A stretch of 64,000 bases of DNA from FLUQ01 sp031551515 (GCA_031551515.1 JAVBNL010000059.1:1-64000), one strand, 5' to 3'. Positions 34,380-43,989 are shown, numbered from the stretch's first letter. Program-made: numbers and translations. Notes: generated from the sequence alone by a model not told the origin.

Positions 34380-35378
34380 TCAGGCCCGCACCGCGTACAG
34401 CACGCGCGGCAGGCCCGCAAGGTCGGGCAGAATGCGGGCGTCGAGCCACGCGGGTTTTGTTTCGAGCGGCAAGCTTTCCCCCCCCGCATTCGAATCCGAT
34501 ACGCATTGCAGCAGGGCGTCGCCCTGCGTACAGCCGCATTCCAGCAGCAAAAGGCCGCCGGGGCGCAGAATGCGCGCGGCTTCGATGATCAAAATGCGTT
34601 CGTGCTCCAGGCCGTCCGCGTTTGCAACCGCCGGCACTAAGGCGCTTTTGGGTTCAAAGTCGCGTACTTCCGGCGAAAGCTGCGCGTATTCCGCTTCGCT
34701 GACATAGGGCGGATTTGCGGCCACAAGGTCCAGTGAAGCGTTGTCGAACAGCGGTTTCGTGAAATCCGCTTCCAAAAAATCCAGGTTCGCCGCGCCCAGC
34801 CGCGCGGCGTTTTCGCGCGCCGTGTCCAGGGCGGCCGGGCTGATATCCACGGCCGTGCCGTGCCACCTTTCGCCCAGTTCCAGGGCCAGGGTCACGGCGA
34901 TGCAGCCGCTGCCCGTGCCCAGATCGACGAAAGCGAAAGGTGCGGGCGTGGAGCCGTGCCCTTCTTGAGCGCAGGCAGGGGAATGCGTGGAGGCTTCACA
35001 TTCGAAAGTCAGGGGAAGCGCGACGGCTTCATATTCGCGGGCAAAGGCCAGGGCGGTTTCGATAAGCGTTTCCGTATCCGGCCGGGGGATAAGGGTGGCC
35101 GGGGTTACGGCAAACTCGCGGCCGTAAAATTCTTTGACGCCGGTCAGGTAGGCGGAGGGTTCGCCGGCTTCGCGTCGGGCGGTGAGTTCCCGCGCCAGTT
35201 CCAGCGCTTCGCCGGGCAGGGGCATGTCCGGTTGCAGGATCAGCGTTTTGACCAGGTCTTCACGCGTAAGGCCCAGGGCGTGCGCCAGCAGCAGCTCCGC
35301 CGAAAGGCGGGGCGAATCAACACCAGCCGTTTTCAGGCGGGCCGTTGCATAGTAAAGGTAATCACGAAGGGGTGTCAT
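34380..35378 (-). CDS. prmC: Peptide chain release factor N5-glutamine methyltransferase
   Basis: PrmC methylates the Gln of the GGQ motif in release factors. The 332-residue protein has the N-terminal helical domain, the SAM motif VDLGTGSGCIAV and the catalytic VAANPPYVSEAEY. It sits just downstream of prfA, its substrate gene, a classical pairing. It is about 45 residues longer than usual; a Cys/His-containing loop around residues 130-155 (FECEASTHSPACAQ region) interrupts the domain before the SAM motif and looks like an insertion. Otherwise intact. Confidence 0.92.
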   Translation of the reverse strand: MTPLRDYLYYATARLKTAGVDSPRLSAELLLAHALGLTREDLVKTLILQPDMPLPGEALELARELTARREAGEPSAYLTGVKEFYGREFAVTPATLIPRPDTETLIETALAFAREYEAVALPLTFECEASTHSPACAQEGHGSTPAPFAFVDLGTGSGCIAVTLALELGERWHGTAVDISPAALDTARENAARLGAANLDFLEADFTKPLFDNASLDLVAANPPYVSEAEYAQLSPEVRDFEPKSALVPAVANADGLEHERILIIEAARILRPGGLLLLECGCTQGDALLQCVSDSNAGGESLPLETKPAWLDARILPDLAGLPRVLYAVRA

Positions 35379-35397
35379 GGCTTTTTATAAATCGCGG

Positions 35398-35453
35398 GTT
35401 GCAAGGGGCTCAGCCCCTTGCCGGGAGAGCGCGAGAGGGCGGCGCCCTCTCGC
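35398..35453. repeat. C/G-rich palindromic intergenic repeat, copy 2
   Basis: GTTGCAAGGGGCTCAGCCCC opens two back-to-back palindromes (CAAGGGGCTCAGCCCCTTG and CGAGAGGGCGGCGCCCTCTCG). It is close in sequence and layout to copy 4 at 61349-61406 and lies in the prfA-prmC gap. Confidence 0.6.
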
Positions 35454-35456
35454 TTC

Positions 35457-36527
35457 TTACACGTCCGACTGGGCCTTCAGCGCGTCCGTCTGCGCGGCGG
35501 TGGAAAGGGCGGTGATCAGTTCCTGAATGTCGCCTTCCATGACCGCATCGAGCTTGTACAGGGTCAGGTTGACCCGGTGGTCCGTCACCCGGCCCTGGGG
35601 GAAGTTATACGTGCGGATACGCTCGGAGCGGTCGCCGGAACCGACCTGGGCGCGGCGCGTTTCGGCTTGTTCGGCGTTCAAACGGTCCTGCTCGGCTTGA
35701 TACAGACGCGATTTCAAAACAGTCAGCGCCTTGGCTTTATTCTTGTGTTGCGATTTTTCGTCTTGCATTGCCACGGTTATGCCCGTGGGAATATGCGTCA
35801 CGCGCACAGCGGAGTCTGTCGTGTTTACGGACTGCCCGCCGGGACCGGAGGACCGGTAAACGTCAAAGCGCAGTTCTTCCGGGCGTAAAATCACATCGGC
35901 CTCTTCCGCCTCAGGCATGATGGCAACCGTTGCGGCGGAGGTATGGATACGCCCCTGCGATTCGGTTGCGGGCACACGCTGCACGCGGTGGGTTCCCGCC
36001 TCAAACTTGAGGTGGCTGTATGCTTTGTTGCCCGCGATCAGGGCGATAATTTCTTTATAGCCGCCCAGCCCGTTTTCGTTGCTGGACATGATCTCCACTT
36101 TCCAGCCCCGGCCTTCGGCATAGCGGCTGTACATGCGGAACAGGTCCGCGGCGAACAGGGCGGCTTCATCGCCGCCCGTGCCCGCGCGGATTTCAAGAAT
36201 GATGTTCTTGTCATCCATGGGGTCTTTGGGCAGCAGCAGGATTTTCAGTTCCTGCTCCAGCTCCGGCAGGGCGGCTTCCAGCTCTTTGCATTCCTGCGCG
36301 GCCAGGGCCCGCATTTCCGGGTCAGGGTCGTTTCGCATGGCTTCGCTTTCGGCAAGCTGGGCGCGCAGATCTTTATACTTTTGAAAGACCTCCACCAGTT
36401 CCTTGAGGTCGGCGTGGGCCTTGGTCAATTTTCTGTAGCGGTCCTGGTCGGAGAGAATGTCGGGAGAAGAGAGCTGTTGCTCCAGGTCGGCGAAGCGCCG
36501 TTCCAAATTTTCCAGTCGGGTGAACAT
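35457..36527 (-). CDS. prfA: Peptide chain release factor 1
   Basis: The 356-residue RF1 terminates translation at UAA and UAG. The stop-codon tripeptide PAT appears in RVPATESQG, which marks RF1 rather than RF2 (SPF), and the catalytic GGQ is in SSGPGGQSVNTTDSAVR. Length is exactly typical. It stands between the DUF1385 gene (5 bases upstream) and prmC. Confidence 0.97.
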   Translation of the reverse strand: MFTRLENLERRFADLEQQLSSPDILSDQDRYRKLTKAHADLKELVEVFQKYKDLRAQLAESEAMRNDPDPEMRALAAQECKELEAALPELEQELKILLLPKDPMDDKNIILEIRAGTGGDEAALFAADLFRMYSRYAEGRGWKVEIMSSNENGLGGYKEIIALIAGNKAYSHLKFEAGTHRVQRVPATESQGRIHTSAATVAIMPEAEEADVILRPEELRFDVYRSSGPGGQSVNTTDSAVRVTHIPTGITVAMQDEKSQHKNKAKALTVLKSRLYQAEQDRLNAEQAETRRAQVGSGDRSERIRTYNFPQGRVTDHRVNLTLYKLDAVMEGDIQELITALSTAAQTDALKAQSDV

Positions 36528-36532
36528 CCGCG

Positions 36533-37558
36533 TTACTCCAGATGGCTGTATGCGGGGGCGACGACAGGCACGGCGGCATCACTGCCCAAAGCTTCGTGCA
36601 GGGCCACGATGGCCACTTCAAGCTGGCCGTCGTCGGGCTCTTTTGTGGTCAGTTTTTGCAGCAGCATGCCCGGCGCGCGCAAGATGAAAGAGGTGGCGCA
36701 ACTTCCCAGACCCGCCGCATAGCGTATGGTCTCATAGGCCAGCGCGCTGATGGGGATCATCAGCAGCAGCTTGACCCCGATAATGCCGACGTGCTCGATG
36801 ACCACGTTGGAAGGCTTCCAGAAAACCAGCACCAGGGGCACCAGCAAAGCGTGCAGCACGATGGATATGACCAGCACGAAAAGCATGAACGTGGTGCCGC
36901 AACGGGGGTGCAGGCGGCTTTGCCGGGCCGCGGTGGCGACGGAAACCTCGTCCTCGCGCGACTCGTAAGCCCAGATTACCTTGTGCTCCGCGCCGTGGTA
37001 CTCGAAAACCCGGCGAATATCGGGCAGGCGCGATATGGCCAGAATGTAGGTGACGAAGATGGTGGCCTTGAACAGCCCGTCCCACAGGTGAAAGCTCAGG
37101 CCTTTGAGCCCGCCAGCAAGGCCCAGCAGGCTGAGGCCGATGGTCATCAGGTGGGGCAGCACCACAAACAGCAGCACGGCGAACCCGATGGCCGCGGCCA
37201 GCGTCAGGGCTATCTGCCAGGGTTTGAGTTCTTCGCCTTCGGAGGCGACGGCCACTTCCGCCGAAAAATTTAGGGCTTTGATGCCGTTGACCAGGGTTTC
37301 CAGCAACACGGGAAAGCCGCGGATAAAAGGCTTGCGAATGAAAGCCCAGTCGCCCAGGGTAAACCAGGGCCGGGTGCGCACGGCAATGCTGCCGTCGGGC
37401 TTGCGCACGGCGATGGAGAGCGAGCCCCCGTGGCGCATCATGACGCCTTCCATAACGGCTTGCCCGCCCACGGCGAGGCTTTCGCCCTCTTCAGAAGAGG
37501 CTGCGAACCAGGCGAGGGTTTGGGCCGCCAGGCGGCGGATGCCGTTCAGGCTGAACAC
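36533..37558 (-). CDS. DUF1385 membrane protein (YqhQ-like)
   Basis: The 341-residue protein has the DUF1385 signatures VGGQAVMEGVMMRHGGSLSIAVRKPDG, shown in part, and EYHGAEHKVIWAYE, HPRCGTTFMLFV, plus four to five membrane helices. In many bacteria this gene lies between rpmE and prfA, as here. Its function is not known; links to metal homeostasis or translation are speculative. The start is GTG 37558 with AAGGAG upstream. Confidence 0.88.
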   Translation of the reverse strand: MFSLNGIRRLAAQTLAWFAASSEEGESLAVGGQAVMEGVMMRHGGSLSIAVRKPDGSIAVRTRPWFTLGDWAFIRKPFIRGFPVLLETLVNGIKALNFSAEVAVASEGEELKPWQIALTLAAAIGFAVLLFVVLPHLMTIGLSLLGLAGGLKGLSFHLWDGLFKATIFVTYILAISRLPDIRRVFEYHGAEHKVIWAYESREDEVSVATAARQSRLHPRCGTTFMLFVLVISIVLHALLVPLVLVFWKPSNVVIEHVGIIGVKLLLMIPISALAYETIRYAAGLGSCATSFILRAPGMLLQKLTTKEPDDGQLEVAIVALHEALGSDAAVPVVAPAYSHLE

Positions 37559-37584
37559 GGAAAGCTCCTTACAGGCGAGGCGCT

Positions 37585-37627
37585 AAAAACAATAAAGGCT
37601 CCCCAGCGGTTTCCCTTGCCGGGGAGC
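37585..37627 (-). terminator. Terminator after rpmE
   Basis: On the minus strand GCTCCCC and GGGGAGC, extended by CGGC/GCTG, form a hairpin followed by CTTTATTGTTTTT. It starts 28 bases past the rpmE stop and lies before the DUF1385 gene, so it may end or partly attenuate the transcript. Confidence 0.7.
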
Positions 37628-37654
37628 GAAAAAGCACAGGCCGAAACCGGGCAA

Positions 37655-37867
37655 TTATTTCTTACCGGCAGTGGCGTATTTTTTGCGGAAGCGGTCAATG
37701 CGGCCCGCGGTATCCACAAAGCGCTGCTTGCCGGTATAAAAAGGGTGGCAGTGGGAGCAAATTTCCACGTGCACGGAATCGCCCTTGGTGGAAAGGGCTT
37801 CGCTTTCATACCCGCAAGCGCAGGTGATTTTGGCGTTGAATGTCTTCGGGTGAATATTGTCTTTCAT
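37655..37867 (-). CDS. rpmE: Ribosomal protein bL31
   Basis: The 70-residue 50S protein starts MKDNIHPKTF and has Cys16/Cys18 and Cys37/Cys40, the zinc-binding C+ form, and the FYTGKQ motif. The zinc-free paralogue RpmE2 lacks these. A good GGAGATCGCC ribosome site precedes the ATG. Confidence 0.97.
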   Translation of the reverse strand: MKDNIHPKTFNAKITCACGYESEALSTKGDSVHVEICSHCHPFYTGKQRFVDTAGRIDRFRKKYATAGKK

Positions 37868-38007
37868 GGCGATCTCCTCTATGACTGCAACGGCGCGCCG
37901 GTTTTACCGGCGTGGCGACGACCACCGCGAAAGTGCGGAATAGCCGCCAAGCGGCGATACATACATTGCTTGCCTGTATTTGGCAAGCGGGAAATACCAT
38001 AATCATC

Positions 38008-38769
38008 ATGGCGCAAAAAGAAAGAGCCGATCAACTGCTGCTGGATGCGGGCCTGGCGGAAAGCCGCGAAGCCGCCAAACGCCTGATTATGGCGGGCCTT
38101 GCTTACGCCCAAAGCCCGAAAGGCGAGTGGGAGCGGGTTGATAAACCCGGCAGCCGTTTTGCGGTTGACACCCCTTTGGAGCTGCGCGGCCGCGAACGCT
38201 TCGTCAGCCGGGGGGCGTATAAACTGCTGACCGCGCTGGAAGCTTTCGATCTGCCCGTTGCCGGGGCCGTGGCGCTCGATGCCGGGGCTTCCACCGGCGG
38301 CTTTACCGATTGCCTGTTGCAGCACGGGGCGGCGCGCGTGTATGCCGTGGATGTGGGGCACAACCAGTTGCATGAAAAGCTGCGCGTCGACCCCAGAGTG
38401 ATCAGCCTTGAAAAGACCAATTTACGTGACGCGCCGCCGGATCTCTTGCCGGAACCGGTAGATCTGGTGGTGGCCGACGTCTCTTTTATTTCTTTGACCC
38501 TGGTTTTGCCCGCCTGCGTGCGGTTTTTGAAACCGGGCGGCTTTGTGGCCGCGCTGATAAAACCGCAGTTCGAACTGGGCCCTCAGGCCGCGCCCAAGGG
38601 CGTGGTGCGCGACGAAGCCTTGCGGCAAGAGGCTGTGGACAAAGTGACGCAATTCGCCCGCGAAGAACTGGGCCTGACGCTGGCCGGGGTTTTGCCCGCC
38701 GCCGTCAAAGGGCCGAAGGGCAACCAGGAGTTTATGGCGGTGTTTACTCTTGCTGCCACTTGTGCTTGA
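38008..38769 (+). CDS. tlyA: TlyA-family rRNA 2'-O-methyltransferase
   Basis: The 253-residue protein has an N-terminal S4 RNA-binding domain (about 1-60; RADQLLLDAGLAESREAAKRL) and an FtsJ-like methyltransferase domain with the SAM motif LDAGASTGGFTDCLL, VVADVSFISL and IKPQFELG. Homologues methylate 16S and/or 23S rRNA; the historic name is hemolysin A. Start at 38008 (MAQKERADQ); the frame is open upstream but not S4-like. Its 3' end overlaps the end of phoU by 26 bases on the opposite strand. Confidence 0.9.
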   Translation: MAQKERADQLLLDAGLAESREAAKRLIMAGLAYAQSPKGEWERVDKPGSRFAVDTPLELRGRERFVSRGAYKLLTALEAFDLPVAGAVALDAGASTGGFTDCLLQHGAARVYAVDVGHNQLHEKLRVDPRVISLEKTNLRDAPPDLLPEPVDLVVADVSFISLTLVLPACVRFLKPGGFVAALIKPQFELGPQAAPKGVVRDEALRQEAVDKVTQFAREELGLTLAGVLPAAVKGPKGNQEFMAVFTLAATCA

Positions 38770-39412
38770 GGACCGAACCCTCGACGGCGAAAACCGTCTG
38801 CTCGCAGATGTTGGTGGCGATGTCGCAGATGCGCTCAAGCGAACGGGCGATGAAGATGCGGAACATACTGATCTGAGCGTCTTCCTCTTTGCCGCACAGC
38901 TCCGCAAAGCAGGTTTTCACCGCTTGCAGGTGCAGCTCGTCCGCCCGCGCTTCCATGGTGCAGGTCTTTTTCGCCAGCTCGACGTCGCGGGTGCGAAACG
39001 CTTCCACAGCGCCGCGGAACATGGCCAGGGTGTGTTCCGCAAAGGTGCGCATTACCGGGTGGGGCTGGGTTGGCGGTATGGCGCACAGCTCAAGCGTATG
39101 CTCGGCCACGTTGCAGGCTTCGTCCGCCACGCGTTCCAGCTCTCCTGTCAGGCGCATGGCCGCCACCACATAGCGCAAATCCGCCGCCACGGGCTGCTCC
39201 AGCGCGAGCAAGCGCAGGCACATCTCGTCCAGGGCGTTGTCCATGGCGTCCACGACGTCGTCTTTGGCGCCGATGACGCCGGCCATGTCCGCATCGCGCT
39301 GCAAGAACGCTTTCAGGGTCATATCCAGCATTTCGTCCACGGCGGAGGCCATGTACAAAAGGGCGTTGGTTATCGCGTCAAGCTGTTGCCGGGAATGGGG
39401 GCTGGGGGTCAT
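38744..39412 (-). CDS. phoU: Phosphate transport regulator PhoU
   Basis: The 222-residue protein is two PhoU helical bundles with the metal-binding ExxxD-type motifs (ELERVADEACNVAEH and SLERICDIATNICEQ). PhoU restrains the Pst transporter and the PhoR kinase when phosphate is sufficient. It follows pstB after a terminator-like hairpin; GAGGAACC precedes its ATG. Confidence 0.93.
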   Translation of the reverse strand: MTPSPHSRQQLDAITNALLYMASAVDEMLDMTLKAFLQRDADMAGVIGAKDDVVDAMDNALDEMCLRLLALEQPVAADLRYVVAAMRLTGELERVADEACNVAEHTLELCAIPPTQPHPVMRTFAEHTLAMFRGAVEAFRTRDVELAKKTCTMEARADELHLQAVKTCFAELCGKEEDAQISMFRIFIARSLERICDIATNICEQTVFAVEGSVLKHKWQQE

Positions 39413-39429
39413 GGTCGGTTCCTCTATTA

Positions 39430-39463
39430 AAAAAGCAAAAGCCGTTTTTTTACCCGAAACGGC
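39430..39463 (-). terminator. Terminator-like hairpin overlapping the pstB stop
   Basis: On the minus strand GCCGTTT and AAACGGC form a stem spanning the pstB TAA, followed by TTTTGCTTTTTT. It would partly separate pstB from phoU expression; read-through probably supplies phoU. Confidence 0.6.
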
Positions 39464-40280
39464 CGGTAATGTAGTCTTCCGTTTGTTTATGCTTGGGCCG
39501 GGTGAAAATATCGCCGGTGGGACCGGTTTCGATCAACTGCCCCATGTAAAAAAATGCCGTGCTGTCTGAAACGCGGGCCGCCTGCTGCATGCTGTGGGTC
39601 ACGATGACGATGGTCACCTGCTTTTTCAGGGTATGGATCAGGTCTTCAATTTTTTGCGTGGCCAATGGGTCCAGGGCGGAAGCCGGTTCATCCATCAGCA
39701 GCACTTCGGGTTGCACGGCCAGCGCCCTGGCTATGCACAGCCGCTGCTGCTGCCCGCCGGAAAGGCCCAGGCCGGAGCTGTGCAGGCGGTCTTTGACTTC
39801 ATCCCACAGGGCGGCGTCGATCAGGCTTTGTTCCACCCGTTCGGCCACATCATTGCGCTTGTCCAGCCCGTTGATTTTCAGCCCGTAAGCCACGTTTTCG
39901 AAAATGCTTTTGGGAAACGGCGTGGGCTTTTGGAACACCATGCCCACCCGGCGGCGAAGGCTTGTCACGTCAAGGCCGGGGCCGGTCAGGTCTTCGCCGC
40001 CAAGCGTGAGCGTGCCTTGCATGCGGGTGCCGGGAATAAGGTCGTTCATGCGGTTAAGGCAGCGCAAAAATGTGCTTTTGCCGCAGCCGGAAGGGCCGAT
40101 CAAAGCCAGAGCTTTGCGCGCCGGGGCCGTCAGGCTGATATCTTTCAACGCCTGAACCTGCCCGTAAAAAAACTGGAAATCACGGGCTTCTATGCTGCCG
40201 TCGTCGGCGCTTTCCACCGGGCCAGCCGCAAGGGCCGCCAAGGGCGGAACAAAGGGGGCGGTTTGCGATGCTGTCTGCAC
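39450..40280 (-). CDS. pstB: Phosphate ABC transporter ATP-binding protein
   Basis: The 276-residue ATPase drives PstCA. It has Walker A GPSGCGKST, the signature LSGGQQQRL, Walker B VLLMDEPASALDP and the PstB-typical FQKPTPFPKSIFENV. The start is GTG 40280 with AGGAG 7 bases upstream. A Pro/Ala-rich N-terminal extension of about 30 residues precedes the ABC domain (ARDFQFFYG). It is separated from pstSCA, being on the opposite strand with phoB and phoU. Confidence 0.95.
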   Translation of the reverse strand: MQTASQTAPFVPPLAALAAGPVESADDGSIEARDFQFFYGQVQALKDISLTAPARKALALIGPSGCGKSTFLRCLNRMNDLIPGTRMQGTLTLGGEDLTGPGLDVTSLRRRVGMVFQKPTPFPKSIFENVAYGLKINGLDKRNDVAERVEQSLIDAALWDEVKDRLHSSGLGLSGGQQQRLCIARALAVQPEVLLMDEPASALDPLATQKIEDLIHTLKKQVTIVIVTHSMQQAARVSDSTAFFYMGQLIETGPTGDIFTRPKHKQTEDYITGRFG

Positions 40281-40290
40281 AATACGGCTC

Positions 40291-40971
40291 CTATCCTTTA
40301 AATCTGTAACCGACGCCGCGCAGGGTCTCTATGGAATTCGCCGCGTCCCCCAGCTTTTGCCGCAGCCGCCGCATGTGGGTGTCCACCGTGCGGGCGTAGC
40401 CGTCAAAAGCGTAGTCCCAGACGCTTTCCAGCAGCCTGTCGCGGGAAAGGGCCAGGCCTTTGTGCCGCAAAAGCTCGGCCAGCAGTTTAAATTCCGTGGC
40501 GGTAAGGCTGACCTCCGCGCCATCCACCGTGACCCGGTGGGCGGCGGTATCAAGCAGCAGGTTTCCCGCGCGCAAAAACTGCTCGTCCTGGGGCGCGCGG
40601 CCGCGTGAAAGCAGCCCTTTGGCGCGCAAAACAAGCTCGCGGCTGGAAAAGGGTTTGACCACATAATCGTCCGCACCCAGCTCCAACCCCACCACGCGGT
40701 CCATTTCTTCGCCTTTGGCGGTCAGCATGATGACGGCCGTTGCGGCAAGCTGCGGGTCGCGCCTGATTTCTTTCAGCACCGCGATGCCGTCCATGCCGGG
40801 CAGCATGATGTCCAGTATGACCAGCGGGTGGCGCTTCTGACGCAGACTGCGCAAGGCGTCTTCGCCGTTGGCGCGCCGTTCCGGGGTGAAACCGTTGGAG
40901 GCGAAAGCGTATTCCAGCAGTTTGGCGATATCCGGGTCGTCTTCGACAATCAGAGCGGCGGTGGTGTTCAT
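40291..40971 (-). CDS. phoB: Phosphate response regulator PhoB (OmpR family)
   Basis: The 226-residue regulator has a receiver domain (ALIVEDDPDIAKLL; phospho-Asp in VILDIMLPGMDG; Lys in VVKPFSSREL) and a winged-helix C-terminus (LTATEFKLLAELLRHKG, RTVDTHMRRLRQKLGD, TLRGVGYRF). Phosphorylated by PhoR, it should bind the Pho box at 41034-41062. It is divergent from pstS and leads phoB-pstB-phoU. The ATG at 40971 starts MNTTAAL. Confidence 0.93.
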   Translation of the reverse strand: MNTTAALIVEDDPDIAKLLEYAFASNGFTPERRANGEDALRSLRQKRHPLVILDIMLPGMDGIAVLKEIRRDPQLAATAVIMLTAKGEEMDRVVGLELGADDYVVKPFSSRELVLRAKGLLSRGRAPQDEQFLRAGNLLLDTAAHRVTVDGAEVSLTATEFKLLAELLRHKGLALSRDRLLESVWDYAFDGYARTVDTHMRRLRQKLGDAANSIETLRGVGYRFKG

Positions 40972-41033
40972 GCGGTATCGGTTCCTTCGTTTACAGAAAC
41001 ATATATCCCCGCGGCAAAAGAGCATGCCGGAGG

Positions 41034-41079
41034 CGTTACCGTATTGTTACAAATACGTTACGGGCAAATGCGTAATAAT
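41034..41079 (+). promoter_or_regulatory. Pho box with three 11-bp-spaced repeats and pstS promoter -10
   Basis: CGTTACC (41034), TGTTACA (41045) and CGTTACG (41056) are direct 7-mers at exactly 11-base intervals, the geometry of PhoB sites (7-mer plus 4). TAATAAT at 41073-41079 lies about 10 bases after the last repeat, where the -10 sits in PhoB-activated promoters. This would drive pstS with a leader of about 120 bases; control of divergent phoB is possible. Confidence 0.82.
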
Positions 41080-41205
41080 TAATGCGGAAAAAATGCGCTG
41101 TCACGGAATAAGCATACCCGCGTCATCATTTTGTAACATTCGGTGAAGAAAAGATAGTTGTCCGGCATTGACCGGCAATAGTGCAAATAACCATCGGAGG
41201 TCATA

Positions 41206-42018
<813 letters not shown>

Positions 42019-42091
42019 CGTAAAAAGCGTCTTTTGTTCCCTGGCCGGGGCATCCGTCAGTCCCGGTCCGGGAGGGTACAAAGGTGAGTTA

Positions 42092-43066
42092 ATGCAAATG
42101 ACTGTCTCATCCCCTAATACGGGGTCCAGGGGGCCCGGCCCCCTGACAGGTACAGCAGGCACGGCCTGTGCGGGGCGGAGCCCTGTTCGCGCCAAAGAAA
42201 CGGCCATCCGCCTGGGGTTCTTCCTGGCGGCGGCCTCTTCGGTCGTCGCGCTGGGCCTGATCATGCTCTATCTTTTTCTGGAAGGCGCGCCGCTTTTCGC
42301 GAGCTATTCCGTCACAGATTTCCTGACGGGCATGGCTTGGTACCCCACGGCGGAACCGCCGGAATTCGGCATTTTGCCGCTGATCGTGGCCTCGTTCGCG
42401 GTAACGGCTCTATCAAGCCTTATGGCAGTGCCGCTGGGTGTGATGACGGCGGCATATCTTGCGGAAATAGCCGGGCCCCGCATGCGCGCCGTCACCAAGC
42501 CCATGCTGGAGATGCTGGCGGCGTTGCCCTCCGTGCTGATGGGCTTTTTCGGCATGGTTGTCATAGCGCCTTTTTTACAGGATTACTTTGACCTGCCAAC
42601 GGGCCTTAACCTGTTCACGGCGGCGCTGCTGCTGGCTTTTATGAGCGTGCCCACCATCTGCACCGTGTCGGAAGACGCCATGCGCGCCGTGCCCCAGGAA
42701 CTGCGGGCCGCATCCTTGGCGCTGGGCGCAACACGCTGGGAAACCATGACCCGCGTGACCTTGCCCGCCGCGTTGTCGGGCATCAGCACGGCGGTTATTC
42801 TCGGCATGTCGCGTTCCATAGGCGAAACCATGGTCACCTTGATGGTGGCTGGCGGCGCTGCCATGCTGCCCACGTCCATTTTCGACCCGGTGCGGCCCAT
42901 GCCCGCATCAATCGCGGCGGAAATGGCTGAAACCCCCTTCGGCAGCGCGCATTACCACGCGCTTTTCGCCATCGGCATCGTGCTTTTTGTGTTCACCATG
43001 CTGTTCAACCTGCTGGCCGACCATTACGCCAGGAAATACAGGCTGGACGGAGGCAAGCATTTATGA
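42092..43066 (+). CDS. pstC: Phosphate ABC transporter permease PstC
   Basis: The 324-residue permease has about six helices and the PstC binding-protein-dependent motif (EDAMRAVPQELRAASLALGATRWE region), MSRSIGETMVTLMV and a large loop before TM2. Residues about 8-35 (SSPNTGSRGPGPLTG to AGRSPVRAK) are Gly/Pro/Arg-rich and are encoded by a C/G-rich palindromic repeat; they are not PstC-like. The native N-terminus probably begins near AKETAIRLGFFLAAASS. Start assignment at 42092 is therefore tentative. It overlaps pstA by 4 bases. Confidence 0.9.
   Translation: MQMTVSSPNTGSRGPGPLTGTAGTACAGRSPVRAKETAIRLGFFLAAASSVVALGLIMLYLFLEGAPLFASYSVTDFLTGMAWYPTAEPPEFGILPLIVASFAVTALSSLMAVPLGVMTAAYLAEIAGPRMRAVTKPMLEMLAALPSVLMGFFGMVVIAPFLQDYFDLPTGLNLFTAALLLAFMSVPTICTVSEDAMRAVPQELRAASLALGATRWETMTRVTLPAALSGISTAVILGMSRSIGETMVTLMVAGGAAMLPTSIFDPVRPMPASIAAEMAETPFGSAHYHALFAIGIVLFVFTMLFNLLADHYARKYRLDGGKHL
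42115..42186. repeat. C/G-rich palindromic repeat, copy 3, within the 5' end of pstC
   Basis: TAATACGGGGTCCAGGGGG opens nested palindromes (AGGGGGCCCGGCCCCCT, CAGGCACGGCCTG, CGGGGCGGAGCCCTG). The first half resembles copy 1 (5336-5370). It stays in frame with pstC. Confidence 0.55.
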
Positions 43067-43914
43067 CCCGCCAAGGTAAGGAACGCTTCTTTTTCGGCCT
43101 GCTGCGGCTGGCCGCGCTGATAAACGGGGCCATGTTCGTGTTCGTCTGCGGTTTTCTCATCGTGCAGGGTTTGCCCGCCATATCGTGGGAATTTTTAACC
43201 GCCATGCCGCGCGATTCCATGACCGCGGGCGGCATTTTTCCGGCCATTCTCGGCACGCTTATCCTCTCGCTGCTGGCCATCGCCATAGCCTTTCCCCTGG
43301 GCTGCGCCGCTGCCGTGTATCTGGCGGAATACGCGCCTCCCGGCAGGCTGACCCATGCCATTCGTCTGGGCATCAGCAACTTGGCCGGGGTGCCGTCCGT
43401 GGTTTTCGGCCTGTTTGGGCTGGCTTTTTTCGTTGTGTACCTGGGTTTTCAGGTGTCCATTCTCTCCGGATCTTTGACGTTGGCGGTTCTTTCCTTACCC
43501 GTCATTATCGGCACGGCTGAAGAAGCCCTGCGGGCCGTGCCCGATTCATACCGCCACGCTTCATACGGCCTGGGGGCCACCAAATGGCAGACAATACGCC
43601 ACGCGGTGCTGCCCGTGGCCGCGCCCGGCATGCTGACCGGGGCCATTTTGGGCCTTTCGCGCGCGGCCGGGGAGACGGCGGCCATCATGTTCACGGCGGC
43701 GGTTTTTTTCAAACCCGTGCTGCCTGCGTCGGTTTTTGACAACGTTATGGCCCTGCCCACCCATATTTACGTGCTGGCGACGGCGGGAACGGATATCGAC
43801 AAGACCCGTCCGCTTCAGTACGGTTCGGCTCTGGTGCTTGTTGTTCTGATTTTGCTGATGAACGCGTCCGCTATTTGGCTGCGTTCCCGCTGGCAAAAGA
43901 AGAATAACGGCTGA
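43063..43914 (+). CDS. pstA: Phosphate ABC transporter permease PstA
   Basis: The 283-residue, six-helix permease pairs with PstC. It shows FPLGCAAAVYLAEYAP, the EEALRAVPDSYRHASYGLGATKWQ coupling region (cut here in description), LSRAAGETAAIMFTAA and LPTHIYVLA. Its ATG overlaps the pstC stop by four bases. It ends 214 bases before phoR, a gap with two ATCCT hairpins. Confidence 0.95.
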   Translation: MTRQGKERFFFGLLRLAALINGAMFVFVCGFLIVQGLPAISWEFLTAMPRDSMTAGGIFPAILGTLILSLLAIAIAFPLGCAAAVYLAEYAPPGRLTHAIRLGISNLAGVPSVVFGLFGLAFFVVYLGFQVSILSGSLTLAVLSLPVIIGTAEEALRAVPDSYRHASYGLGATKWQTIRHAVLPVAAPGMLTGAILGLSRAAGETAAIMFTAAVFFKPVLPASVFDNVMALPTHIYVLATAGTDIDKTRPLQYGSALVLVVLILLMNASAIWLRSRWQKKNNG

Positions 43915-43989
43915 GTTTGCCGTGATGCTTCGTCAGGCTTGTTTTTTCAGGGAGTTATGTATGAGGGTATGCGATCGGCACCTTGACTC

